Positions 1 through 6,024 are shown, numbered from the stretch's first letter. The stretch is 6,568 nt of DNA from CAZKTF01 sp964555565 (GCA_964555565.1 CAZKTF010000209.1:1-6568); one strand, 5' to 3'. The notes: generated by a model from the letters alone, not told the origin. A program made the numbers and translations.

Positions 1-1
1 C

Positions 2-73
2 GACGGGGACCGGGGGGAGTTCGGGGAGATCCTCGAACGGGCCGCCGAGAAACCCGGCCCCGCGCCGGTGTAG
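2..73 (+). CDS. C-terminal end of an unidentified protein (partial)
   Basis: The reading frame enters from the left edge and ends at a TAG at 71-73. Only 23 residues are visible, ending in EKPGPAPV. Nearly every third codon position is G or C, as expected for a real gene in this genome, and the other two plus frames do not stop here. A strong hairpin starts at the next base, which fits a gene end. The fragment is mostly charged with a proline-rich tail and carries no recognisable motif, so no function can be given. It converges on the minus-strand operon that ends at 115. Confidence 0.5.
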   Translation, partial: DGDRGEFGEILERAAEKPGPAPV

Positions 74-93
74 GGGCGGGCTTCAGCCCGCCC
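74..93. terminator. GC-rich hairpin between convergent genes, possible bidirectional terminator or repeat element
   Basis: Positions 74-81 (GGGCGGGC) and 86-93 (GCCCGCCC) form a perfect 8-base-pair stem around the 4-base loop TTCA. The hairpin begins immediately after the stop codon at 71-73 and lies 21 bases beyond the stop of the opposing gene at 115. No run of T follows on either strand, so it is not a textbook Rho-independent terminator. Its position between two converging genes still makes a transcription-ending or mRNA 3'-end protecting role likely. It could instead be a copy of a dispersed palindromic intergenic repeat. Confidence 0.55.
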
Positions 94-114
94 GCCGTTG
101 CCGTTGTCCCGCCC

Positions 115-927
115 CTAGCGGCCCTCGCCCTCCTCGTACCGCTCCAGCGCGATCGCCGCGGTCCCGAGGAGCCACCCGAACCGCACGCGGAGGGGGAGCC
201 CCGGCCCGCCGTCCTGGAAGAGGACGTCCACCTGGCGCACGTTCGGCGGGGGGCCCGTGAGCGCGTCGATCCGCATCCGGACCTCGACGGCGTCGAACTC
301 CCCGGCCGCGACCCGGACCCGCTCCCGGCCGCGCACCTCGCAGGTCGCGCGGTAGGCGTCGGCCCCGTAGACGACGTCGAAGACGAAGGTCCGGCCGGTC
401 TCGAGGACGACGTGGCGGAGGAGGTGGGGGAGCAGCAGCGGGTCCACGGCCCGGGCCATCCGCGCCTCGAGCCTCCGCGGCTCCTCCCCCTCCTTGAGGT
501 AGAGGCTCCGGACGGTCCCGGCCGCCGGGTCCATGTCCGTGGACGCGCGGCGGACCACGCCGGCCTGCTCCAGGCGGAGCGTGTAGCGGCGCGTGCGGAG
601 GTCCGAGGCCCCGTACACCGAGGTCGCCTCGGCGGCGACGCGGACCGGGAGCGCGGTGCCCTCCCCGACGGAGACCCGTGCCTCGAAGACGCGGAGCCCC
701 GCGTCCACGGGGTCCGGGTGGACCTCGTACACGAGGCTCCCGACCGGGAACCCGTTGAAGGTCGCCGCGTAGGAGGCCCTCTCGTGGAGGGGGGGCGTCC
801 AGTCCCGCCGCGGGAGCGCGGCCGGGTCGTCCGCGTCGGCGCTCCCGATCGTCGCGGGGCCCGAGGCGCAGCCGGCGGCGCACGCGACCGCGGCCGCGGC
901 GGCGAGGAGACGCAGGTCCCGGGTCAC
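115..927 (-). CDS. DUF3108-type protein, predicted lipoprotein
   Basis: This encodes 270 residues. The start is a GTG whose last two bases belong to the TGA stop of dapF (GTGA overlap), so translation is probably coupled. The N-terminus has Arg3 and Arg6, then a hydrophobic Leu/Ala stretch (7-15) ending in A-A-G-C20. This resembles a lipoprotein signal with cleavage before Cys20, although Ala rather than Leu at -3 makes it a weak lipobox. A polar linker follows to about residue 50. The mature part looks like DUF3108: an N-terminal Y-x(5)-G-x(3)-G pattern (Tyr53, Gly59, Gly63), a central segment GRERVRVAAGEFDAVEV (200-216), and a C-terminal strand region with GLPLRVRFGWLLG. The family is predicted to be an envelope beta-sheet protein of unknown function. 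As last gene of the operon it probably depends on readthrough from dapF. The family call rests on pattern recognition only. Confidence 0.75.
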   Translation of the reverse strand: MTRDLRLLAAAAAVACAAGCASGPATIGSADADDPAALPRRDWTPPLHERASYAATFNGFPVGSLVYEVHPDPVDAGLRVFEARVSVGEGTALPVRVAAEATSVYGASDLRTRRYTLRLEQAGVVRRASTDMDPAAGTVRSLYLKEGEEPRRLEARMARAVDPLLLPHLLRHVVLETGRTFVFDVVYGADAYRATCEVRGRERVRVAAGEFDAVEVRMRIDALTGPPPNVRQVDVLFQDGGPGLPLRVRFGWLLGTAAIALERYEEGEGR

Positions 928-1769
928 CGCGAGCCGCCCGTCCACACTCCGGAGAACACCTCGACCGCGGGGCCGGTCATGACCACGGGCTTCCCCTTCC
1001 CCTCCCAGGCGATCTCCAGGTCGCCGCCGCGGAGGTGGACGGTCAGGGGGGACTCCGTGCGCCCGGTGACGACCCCGGCCACGGCGACGGCGCAGGCCCC
1101 GCTCCCGCAGGCCCAGGTCTCGCCCGCCCCTCGCTCCCAGGTCCGCTGCCGCACGTCGCGCCGCCCGAGGATTTGGACGAACTCCGTGTTCACCCGCTCC
1201 GGGAACAGGGGGTGGGTCTCGACCGCGGGGCCCACGACCTCGACGGGGAAGCGGTCCACGTCGCCCTCGACGAAGACGACGAAGTGGGGGTTCCCCATGG
1301 AGACCGCGGTCCCCACGACCTCGTGCGTGCCGGCCTTGACGCGCACGTCGATGGCGGTGCCGGCGGGCCCCTCCATGGGGAGGTCCTGCCGGTTGAGCCG
1401 CGGCTCGCCCATGGTCACGGTGACCCGCTCGACCCTGCCGTCGAGGAGGTGCAGCCGCACGGGCAGGACCCCGGCGCCCGTCTCCACCTCGAACTCCGTC
1501 TTGCTCACGAGGCCGTGCTCGTAGGCGTACTTGCAGAGGCCGCGCAGCCCGTTGCCGCACATCGGGGATCGGCTCCCGTCGGAGTTGTACATCTCCATGC
1601 CGATGTCGGCCTTGAGCGTGGGCTGGATGAGGATGAGCCCGTCCGCCCCGACGCCGTAGCGCCGGTCGGACATCGCCCGGGCGAGCGCCGCGGGGTCGGC
1701 CACCGTCTCGCCGAAGGTGTCCACGTAGAGGTAGTCGTTCCCGCAGCCCTGCATCTTCGTGAACTTCAT
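924..1769 (-). CDS. dapF: Diaminopimelate epimerase
   Basis: DapF is a cytoplasmic, cofactor-independent epimerase that converts LL-diaminopimelate to meso-diaminopimelate, the precursor of lysine and of the peptidoglycan cross-linking residue. The 281-residue length is normal for the family. All hallmarks are visible: the N-terminal GCGNDY (8-13), the RYGVGADGLI segment (37-46), the first catalytic cysteine Cys71 in MCGNGLRG, NPHFV (160-164), RVNTEF (192-197), and the second catalytic cysteine Cys221 in ETWACGSGACA. The two cysteines act as the acid/base pair that gives inversion at the alpha carbon. The ATG start gives the conserved MKFTKMQG N-terminus, with an AGGA core 11 bases upstream. 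It is separated by 29 bases from the beta-CASP nuclease gene and overlaps the following DUF3108 gene by 4 bases. No other lysine-pathway gene is in the window, so dapF here is detached from its pathway. The enzyme appears intact. Confidence 0.97.
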   Translation of the reverse strand: MKFTKMQGCGNDYLYVDTFGETVADPAALARAMSDRRYGVGADGLILIQPTLKADIGMEMYNSDGSRSPMCGNGLRGLCKYAYEHGLVSKTEFEVETGAGVLPVRLHLLDGRVERVTVTMGEPRLNRQDLPMEGPAGTAIDVRVKAGTHEVVGTAVSMGNPHFVVFVEGDVDRFPVEVVGPAVETHPLFPERVNTEFVQILGRRDVRQRTWERGAGETWACGSGACAVAVAGVVTGRTESPLTVHLRGGDLEIAWEGKGKPVVMTGPAVEVFSGVWTGGSR

Positions 1770-1775
1770 GGGGGC

Positions 1776-1785
1776 GGGGATCCTA
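1776..1785 (-). promoter_or_regulatory. Ribosome binding site of dapF with TAGGATCCC motif
   Basis: In the 29-base gap before dapF the minus strand reads TAGGATCCCC. The AGGA core (1781-1784) lies 11 bases before the ATG, a little farther than ideal. The first nine bases are identical to the site in front of rnhC, the only other gene in the operon that is not coupled by overlap to its upstream neighbour. Confidence 0.5.
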
Positions 1786-1798
1786 CCGCCACCTGGGG

Positions 1799-3193
1799 CT
1801 AGGCGGGGATCTCCGCCACGTCCCCCGGCGCGGGGACGTCCGCGCCGGGGAACCCTTGCGCCGCGAGGTACGTGCGCAGGGCCTCGGCCCGCTCCAGGTC
1901 CCCGTGCACGAGGTGGATCCTCCGCGGCCGGGGCCCCAGCGCGCGGAGGTAGGCCGCAATCCCGCCGCGGTCCGCGTGCGCGGACAGGCCGTTCATCTTC
2001 GCGACCTCGCAGCGGACCTCGTGCTCCTCGCCGAGGAGGCGCACGGGGGTCGTCCCCTCGAGGATCCGCCGGCCGAGGGTGTGCTCCGCCTGGAAGCCGA
2101 CGAACAGGACCGTGTTGCGCGGGTCCCCGAGCATGTGGCGGAGGTGGTGGAGGACGCGCCCGGCCTCGCACATCCCCGAGGCGGAGAGGACGACGGCGGG
2201 TCCCTCCGTCCCGTTGAGGCGCTTGCTGTCGGCGACGTCGGTGAGGTAGGCGGTCCGCGCGGCGCGGAAGATCTCCCCCTGGCCGCGGAGGAACTCCCGG
2301 GCCTCCGCGTCGAAGAGGTCGCTGTGGCCCGCGAAGACGCGCGTGGCCTCCACGGCGAGCGGGGAGTCCACGTAGATGGGGACGTCGCCGAGCCTCCCGC
2401 GGGCCCGCAGGCGGTGGAGGAGGTACACGATGGCCTGCGTGCGCCCCACGGCGAAGGCCGGGACGAGGACCCGTCCCCCGCGGGCCGCGGTCCGCTCCAC
2501 GATCGCCCGGAGGCGCTCCTCCGTGTCCTCCGGGGGCTCGTGGTCCCGGTCGCCGTAGGTGGACTCGCTGAGGACCACGTCCGCGGGTCCCGCGGGCTCG
2601 GGGTCGCGGAGGAGCGGCATCCCGCGTCGCCCGAGGTCCCCCGTGAACAGCAGCCGCGTCGTCCCGGCCCGCTCGCGCACCGTGAGGTGGACGACGGCGG
2701 ACCCGAGGATGTGCCCCGCGTCCGCGAACCGGGCCGTCACGCCGGGGATTGGCTCGAACTCCGCCCCGTAGGCGTGGGGGTGGAACCGGCGAATCGCGGT
2801 CTCCGCATCGCGGACCGTGTACAGGGGCTGCACCGGGCCGTCGTGGCCGCTCCCGTGGCGGTTGAGCCACTCGGCGTCCCGCTCCTGGAGGCTCGCGGAG
2901 TCCCGGAGCATCAGGTCCGCGAGGTCGGCCGTCGCCGCCGTGGCGTGCACCGTACCCTTCCAGCCCGTCCGCACGAGGGTCGGGAGGGCCCCGCTGTGGT
3001 CGATGTGCGCGTGCGAGAGGACCACCGCGCCGGCCCCGCGGGCCTCGCGGGGGAGGTCGCGGTTGCGCCGGTTCGCCTCCTCCCGGCGGCCCTGGAACAG
3101 GCCGCACTCGAGGAGGACGGAGCCGCGCTCCGTCTCGACGAGGTGCATCGACCCGGTGACCGTGCGCGCCCCGCCGAGGAACCGGATCTTCAT
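1799..3193 (-). CDS. Beta-CASP metallo-beta-lactamase RNase (YSH1/CPSF73-like)
   Basis: This 464-residue protein belongs to the zinc-dependent metallo-beta-lactamase/beta-CASP family, which includes CPSF73-like RNA endonucleases and 5' exonucleases. The lactamase motifs are complete: HAHIDH (61-66, with His61, His63, Asp65, His66), His161 in AGHILGSA and Asp186 in TGDLGR. The beta-CASP part runs from about 210 (STYGDR at 211-216) to about 400. It includes VPAFAVGRTQ (244-253), VDSPLA (275-280) and SASGMCEAGR (337-346). The domain closes with His406 in GLSAHAD and His430 in VHGD. All expected metal ligands are present, so it should be active on RNA in the cytoplasm. The ATG gives the family-typical MKIRFLGGARTVTGS start, sits 11 bases after a GGAGG, and overlaps the rnhC stop as ATGA. 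The open frame continues upstream, but that part is unlike the family. There is no N-terminal KH domain, as seen in archaeal homologues. Substrate and cleavage mode cannot be read from sequence. Confidence 0.93.
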   Translation of the reverse strand: MKIRFLGGARTVTGSMHLVETERGSVLLECGLFQGRREEANRRNRDLPREARGAGAVVLSHAHIDHSGALPTLVRTGWKGTVHATAATADLADLMLRDSASLQERDAEWLNRHGSGHDGPVQPLYTVRDAETAIRRFHPHAYGAEFEPIPGVTARFADAGHILGSAVVHLTVRERAGTTRLLFTGDLGRRGMPLLRDPEPAGPADVVLSESTYGDRDHEPPEDTEERLRAIVERTAARGGRVLVPAFAVGRTQAIVYLLHRLRARGRLGDVPIYVDSPLAVEATRVFAGHSDLFDAEAREFLRGQGEIFRAARTAYLTDVADSKRLNGTEGPAVVLSASGMCEAGRVLHHLRHMLGDPRNTVLFVGFQAEHTLGRRILEGTTPVRLLGEEHEVRCEVAKMNGLSAHADRGGIAAYLRALGPRPRRIHLVHGDLERAEALRTYLAAQGFPGADVPAPGDVAEIPA

Positions 3194-4092
3194 CGGACCC
3201 CGGGCCTCCCCGCGTTCTTGAAGTGCATCTTGGCCACGGTCGCCAGGAGCGCGCGCCCCCCGCGGGCGACGACGCGGCGCGCGGCGGCGTCGGCGGGAGG
3301 CCCCGCGCCCTTGGCCAGGCGCACCCCGCACTCCGACCCCAGGCGGCGGAGCGCGTCGAGGAAGGCGCCGCGGGCCACCACCGACGCCGCGGCGACGGAC
3401 GGGTGGGCCTCCGCCCGCGGCCGCTCGTCCAGCGGGAGGGCGCCGGCGCGCGGCAGGAGGGCCGACCGGAGCGTGTCCCCGGAGGCGAAGCGGTCCACGA
3501 CGAGGGCGGAGGCGTCCGCCGCGTCGGGGCGTTCGAGGACGTCTTCGATCGCCCGCGCGTGGGCCCAGGCGAGGAGCCGGTTGAGGTTGCGGCCGAACTT
3601 CCCGTGGAGTTCGTTGTAGCGGACCGGGGGGACGAGCACGACCGCCGACGGGAAGCCGTCGCGCATCAGCGGCGCCGCCTCCGCCACCTCGGCGTCGGAC
3701 ATCGTCTTGCTGTCGCGCACTCCGAGGGTGCGGAGGACCTCCTCCTGCCCGGGGCGGACGAGGACCGCGGCCACGACGAGCGGCCCGAGGAAGTCCCCCT
3801 TGCCCGACTCGTCGCTCCCGACGGTGGGGACGGAGAGCTCCTCGCGCGGGGCCGCCGGGTGGTGCGCGGCGCCGAGGAAGGAGGCCGCCGCGTCCGCCGC
3901 CCCCCTCCCCTGGAGGACGAGCTTCCCGGAGCGGTAGTAGACCGCGTTGGCCCCGGGGCCGCGGGCGGCCCAGGCGGCGTGCTCGGGGGGCGCCTGGTCG
4001 GACCAGCCCGCGCCGGAGAGCGCGGCGCGGAGCGCGTCCGCCTCGGCCTTCTCCAGGGCCACGGTCACCGTGGCGGGCCCGCGATCGCTCAT
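3190..4092 (-). CDS. rnhC: Ribonuclease HIII
   Basis: RNase HIII cleaves the RNA strand of RNA-DNA hybrids, removing primers and R-loops. The 300-residue length is typical. Residues 1 to about 80 form the N-terminal TBP-like substrate-binding domain special to HIII, with the tell-tale ANAVYYRSGKLVLQG (48-62). The catalytic domain starts with GSDESGKGD (92-100), giving the first acidic pair Asp94 and Glu95. It continues with DSK (127-129), YNELHGKFGRNLNRLLAWAHA (159-179), Asp200 in VVDRF, and Glu228 before the SVAAASVVAR helix (232-241). This matches the DEDE active-site pattern of RNase HIII. The end, VAKMHFKN (286-293), also fits the family, so the gene is complete. The ATG is preceded by AGGA with a 7-base spacer. 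The TGA stop overlaps the ATG of the beta-CASP nuclease gene, which strongly implies co-translation of two RNA-cutting enzymes. The closest alternative, RNase HII, lacks the N-terminal domain seen here. Confidence 0.95.
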   Translation of the reverse strand: MSDRGPATVTVALEKAEADALRAALSGAGWSDQAPPEHAAWAARGPGANAVYYRSGKLVLQGRGAADAAASFLGAAHHPAAPREELSVPTVGSDESGKGDFLGPLVVAAVLVRPGQEEVLRTLGVRDSKTMSDAEVAEAAPLMRDGFPSAVVLVPPVRYNELHGKFGRNLNRLLAWAHARAIEDVLERPDAADASALVVDRFASGDTLRSALLPRAGALPLDERPRAEAHPSVAAASVVARGAFLDALRRLGSECGVRLAKGAGPPADAAARRVVARGGRALLATVAKMHFKNAGRPGVR

Positions 4093-4095
4093 CGC

Positions 4096-4104
4096 GGGAT
4101 CCTA
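4096..4104 (-). promoter_or_regulatory. Ribosome binding site of rnhC with TAGGATCCC motif
   Basis: The 19-base gap between the DUF72 gene and rnhC carries TAGGATCCC on the minus strand. Its AGGA core (4100-4103) is 7 bases before the ATG, an ideal Shine-Dalgarno spacing, and it supports the chosen rnhC start. The same nonamer precedes dapF. Confidence 0.6.
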
Positions 4105-4111
4105 GCCTGCG

Positions 4112-5023
4112 TCACGCGAAGAGCGACCCCTGGGTCCCCGCGGCGGGGGCCGCGGGCGGCGCGGCGTCGGTGGCCAGCAGCGGGTAGGCGCGCAGCAGGT
4201 CCGGGGGGACCTCGACCCGCCGCCCGAGGAGGCGCGCCCGGAGCATGAAGGAGTTGGCCGGCCCCTGGCCCCGGAAGTGGTTGTTCGTGACGACGAAGGT
4301 GAGGGGCGCCCCCCGCGCGACGGCGCGCGCGCGGTCCGCCACGGTGTCCACCTCCGCGGCGGAGTAGAGGTAGTCGTACCTCCGGTCCCGGCCCGCCTCC
4401 CGGTCGAACCACGCGGCGGCGTTGCGGCCGTGGAGGCGGACGTAGCCCACGGGTCCGAGGGCGCGGCCGCGCGGGGGGAGGTTCGAGGGCGACGCGGGCA
4501 TGTCCACGTCCGCGACGCCGGCCCCGAGCGCCGCGAGGAAGGCCTCCGCCCCGGGCGCCCCGAAGGAGGCGTGGCGGACCTCCACCACGAGGGGGACCTC
4601 GCGGAAGGACTCGCAGAGCCGCGCGATCCGGGCCCGCGCCTCCCCCCCGTCCCGCAGCGACCACGGGAACTGGAGGAGGAGGGCGCCGAGGCGCCCCGCG
4701 TCGCGGAGCGGGGCCAGCGCGTCGAGGAACGCCCGCGCCTCCGCGGGCCCCGCGTCGGGGCCGCCGCCGTGGGTGAAGGACTCGTGGACCTTGGCCGTGA
4801 ACAGGAACCCCGGGAGCCCGGCCACGCGCCGCGCCCATCCCTCGACGGTGCGCCGGGTGGGCACCCGGTAGAAGGTCGAGTTGACCTCGATGCAGTCCAG
4901 GTGACGGGCCAGGAAGGAGAGCGGGTCGAAGCCGCGGGGCTTCGGCTCGGGGTAGACGCGCCCCGCCCAGTCCGCGTAGGACCAGCCGGCGGTCCCGACG
5001 AGGACGCGGCCCGGGAGGCTCAC
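4112..5023 (-). CDS. DUF72 (YecE-like) TIM-barrel family protein
   Basis: This 303-residue protein carries the full set of DUF72 signatures: VGTAGWSY (9-16), CIEVNSTFYRVP (44-55), FTAKVHESFTH (75-85), LLLQFP (115-120), VVEVRH (146-151), YVRLHGRN (194-201), YDYLY (216-220) and NNHFRGQGPANS (247-258). DUF72 proteins adopt a TIM-barrel fold; no biochemical activity is settled. The conserved acidic, His and Asn residues lining the barrel suggest an enzyme, possibly linked to nucleic-acid metabolism. The GTG start overlaps the acyltransferase stop as GTGA, and a GGGGGAG run lies just upstream. That start gives the family-typical N-terminus, with the first beta-strand directly after five residues. 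A Pro/Ala-rich tail (about 286-297) ends in QGSLFA, which resembles a sliding-clamp-binding peptide. rnhC follows after 19 bases. The family assignment is firm; the function is not known. Confidence 0.92.
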   Translation of the reverse strand: MSLPGRVLVGTAGWSYADWAGRVYPEPKPRGFDPLSFLARHLDCIEVNSTFYRVPTRRTVEGWARRVAGLPGFLFTAKVHESFTHGGGPDAGPAEARAFLDALAPLRDAGRLGALLLQFPWSLRDGGEARARIARLCESFREVPLVVEVRHASFGAPGAEAFLAALGAGVADVDMPASPSNLPPRGRALGPVGYVRLHGRNAAAWFDREAGRDRRYDYLYSAAEVDTVADRARAVARGAPLTFVVTNNHFRGQGPANSFMLRARLLGRRVEVPPDLLRAYPLLATDAAPPAAPAAGTQGSLFA

Positions 5024-5688
5024 GTCTCCCCCCGCGCCAGGGCCTCGGCCCGCGCGTCCGCCCGGCGCAGGGCCTCCGTGAGCCGCGCGCAGGCCTCCTC
5101 CATGGCCGCGCCCTCCAGGTCCGGGGGCGGCCGCATCGCCTCGCCGGCCACCACGGCCACGGTCGTGAAGGGCAACGGGATCCGGAAGCGGTCCCAGGAG
5201 CGGAGTTCGCGCGCCTTGAGGACCCCGACCCCGAGGGGGACGAGGGGGACCCCCGCGCGGGAGGCGGCGTAGAGCGCCCCCGGCTTGGCCTCCTGCGGGG
5301 GCCCCTTCGGCCCATCGGGGGTGAAGGCGGCGCCGCGCCCGCCGCGGAGGGCATCGACGGCGTCCTGGAGCGCGGCCGCCCCTCCCCGGGTGCTGGACCC
5401 GCGCACCGTCGAGAAGCCCAGGCTCTCCACGACCCGGGCGATGACCTCGCCGTCCGCGTGGCGGGAGATCATCACGGCGACCCCGCAGCCCCGGAAGGCG
5501 TAGGCGCCCACGACCATGCCGCGGTGCCAGAAGGCGTAGACCGCGGGGGGGGCCGTCCTCACGCGGCGCAGGAGGTCCGGCGGGTCGAACCGCTTCTTCC
5601 AGGAGGCCCCGAGGGCGCGGATCACCGCCGGCCCGAGGGCGCCCGCGAGCGGGGGACCGACGACGTGGCTCCAGCGACGCCGGGGCAT
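5020..5688 (-). CDS. Lysophospholipid acyltransferase-family protein (DUF374, LpxL-like)
   Basis: The protein matches DUF374, a branch of the lysophospholipid/lipid A acyltransferase superfamily. These are predicted membrane-associated enzymes transferring acyl chains to a lipid A or related lipid acceptor. Counting from the in-frame GTG at 5692-5694 (224 residues), the motifs are His57 in YAFWHRGMV, ISRHADGEVIA (76-86) with the H-x-D-G core, TVRGSSTRGG (96-105), TPDGPKGP (125-132) and GVPLVPLGV (148-156). Pro14 to Leu28 is a weakly hydrophobic segment that could touch the membrane. Two starts are possible: that GTG, or the ATG two codons later (5686-5688), used here because a TACAAT box lies 7 bases before it. 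Neither start has a Shine-Dalgarno site. This is the first gene of the six-gene operon, and its stop overlaps the DUF72 start by 4 bases. The family is clear, but the acceptor lipid is not. Confidence 0.9.
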   Translation of the reverse strand: MPRRRWSHVVGPPLAGALGPAVIRALGASWKKRFDPPDLLRRVRTAPPAVYAFWHRGMVVGAYAFRGCGVAVMISRHADGEVIARVVESLGFSTVRGSSTRGGAAALQDAVDALRGGRGAAFTPDGPKGPPQEAKPGALYAASRAGVPLVPLGVGVLKARELRSWDRFRIPLPFTTVAVVAGEAMRPPPDLEGAAMEEACARLTEALRRADARAEALARGET

Positions 5689-5695
5689 CCGCACG

Positions 5696-5701
5696 ATTGT
5701 A
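5696..5701 (-). promoter_or_regulatory. Putative -10 box (TACAAT) of the six-gene operon
   Basis: On the minus strand, TACAAT matches the sigma-70 -10 consensus TATAAT at five of six positions and stands out in this GC-rich background. It ends 7 bases before the ATG at 5688, so transcription would start at or next to the start codon and give a leaderless mRNA. No good TTGACA-like box is visible about 17 bases upstream. It is the only clear promoter candidate for the operon. Confidence 0.45.
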
Positions 5702-5735
5702 GGTGGGCCGGGAGAGGCGCGGGCACACTACCCCG

Positions 5736-5975
5736 GTGCGCGTGGTGATCTACGGGAAGCCCGGCTGCTGCCTCTGCGTCTACGCCGAGGACAAGGTCCG
5801 GGCGCTCGGGCGGGGCCGCGCCCTCGAGCTGGTCATGGTGAACATCCTCGAGGACCCCGCGGCCGGGGCCCGGTTCCGGGACACGATCCCCGCGATCGAG
5901 GTGGACGGAGTCCTCGTGAGCGAGGGGAGGCTCGACGAGCGGGCGGTGGCCCGCGCGCTGGCGCCCCGCCCTTGA
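5736..5975 (+). CDS. Glutaredoxin-like (DUF836/thioredoxin-fold) small protein
   Basis: This 79-residue protein is a minimal glutaredoxin/thioredoxin fold. It begins VRVVIYGKPGCCLC, with the first beta-strand leading into the redox motif C11-C12-L13-C14, where Cys11 and Cys14 form the CxxC pair and Cys12 is an extra cysteine. A VNILEDP segment (35-41) is the second strand. Pro52 in TIPAIEVDG is the expected cis-proline that faces the active site, and the last helix (67-75) ends the fold. It probably acts as a cytoplasmic thiol-disulfide oxidoreductase, with unknown partner. The GTG at 5736 is chosen because it puts the first strand at the N-terminus as in the family. The frame is open back to a GTG at 5703, but those 11 residues are polar and atypical. 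There is no close Shine-Dalgarno sequence. The gene is divergent from the operon and convergent with the thioredoxin-fold gene to its right. Confidence 0.85.
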   Translation: MRVVIYGKPGCCLCVYAEDKVRALGRGRALELVMVNILEDPAAGARFRDTIPAIEVDGVLVSEGRLDERAVARALAPRP

Positions 5976-6024
5976 CGCCGCGGCGCCCCGGGCCACAAAC
6001 GAACAACGGCGGGCGGGGACCCCC

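Noticed and set aside
412..1524. Long plus-strand open frame antisense to dapF and the DUF3108 gene
   Set aside because: It is compositionally a shadow, has no motif, and lies opposite a firmly identified dapF.
1770..3107. Upstream extension of the dapF frame through the nuclease gene
   Set aside because: The sequence before the ATG at 1769 is low-complexity and out of frame with the real nuclease gene. DapF starts at MKFTKMQG.
3194..3331. Upstream extension of the beta-CASP nuclease frame to 3331
   Set aside because: The extra residues are Arg-rich and unlike the family, overlap the conserved C-terminus of RNase HIII, and the ATG at 3193 gives the standard N-terminus with an ATGA overlap.
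1856..3619. A 587-codon plus-strand open frame antisense to the beta-CASP nuclease and rnhC genes
   Set aside because: In DNA this GC-rich, stop codons are rare in all frames. The translation is Arg/Gly/Pro/Val-rich with no family features, while the minus strand encodes two clear enzymes.
3223..4248. Plus-strand open frame opposite rnhC
   Set aside because: Low-complexity Arg/Gly/Ala translation with no recognisable domain, opposite a complete RNase HIII.
4277..5272. Plus-strand open frame opposite the DUF72 gene
   Set aside because: A shadow frame with biased composition. The minus strand carries all DUF72 motifs.
5703..5735. Extra 11 N-terminal residues on the glutaredoxin-like protein
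   Set aside because: The residues are polar and atypical. The family begins at the first beta-strand, which matches the GTG at 5736.
5976..6024. Possible terminator in the 49-base right convergent gap, including the palindrome CGCCGCGGCG (5976-5985)
   Set aside because: The palindrome leaves no workable loop and is followed by no T-run, and the GGGGAC/CCCC pairing nearby has too small a loop. I see no supportable terminator there.
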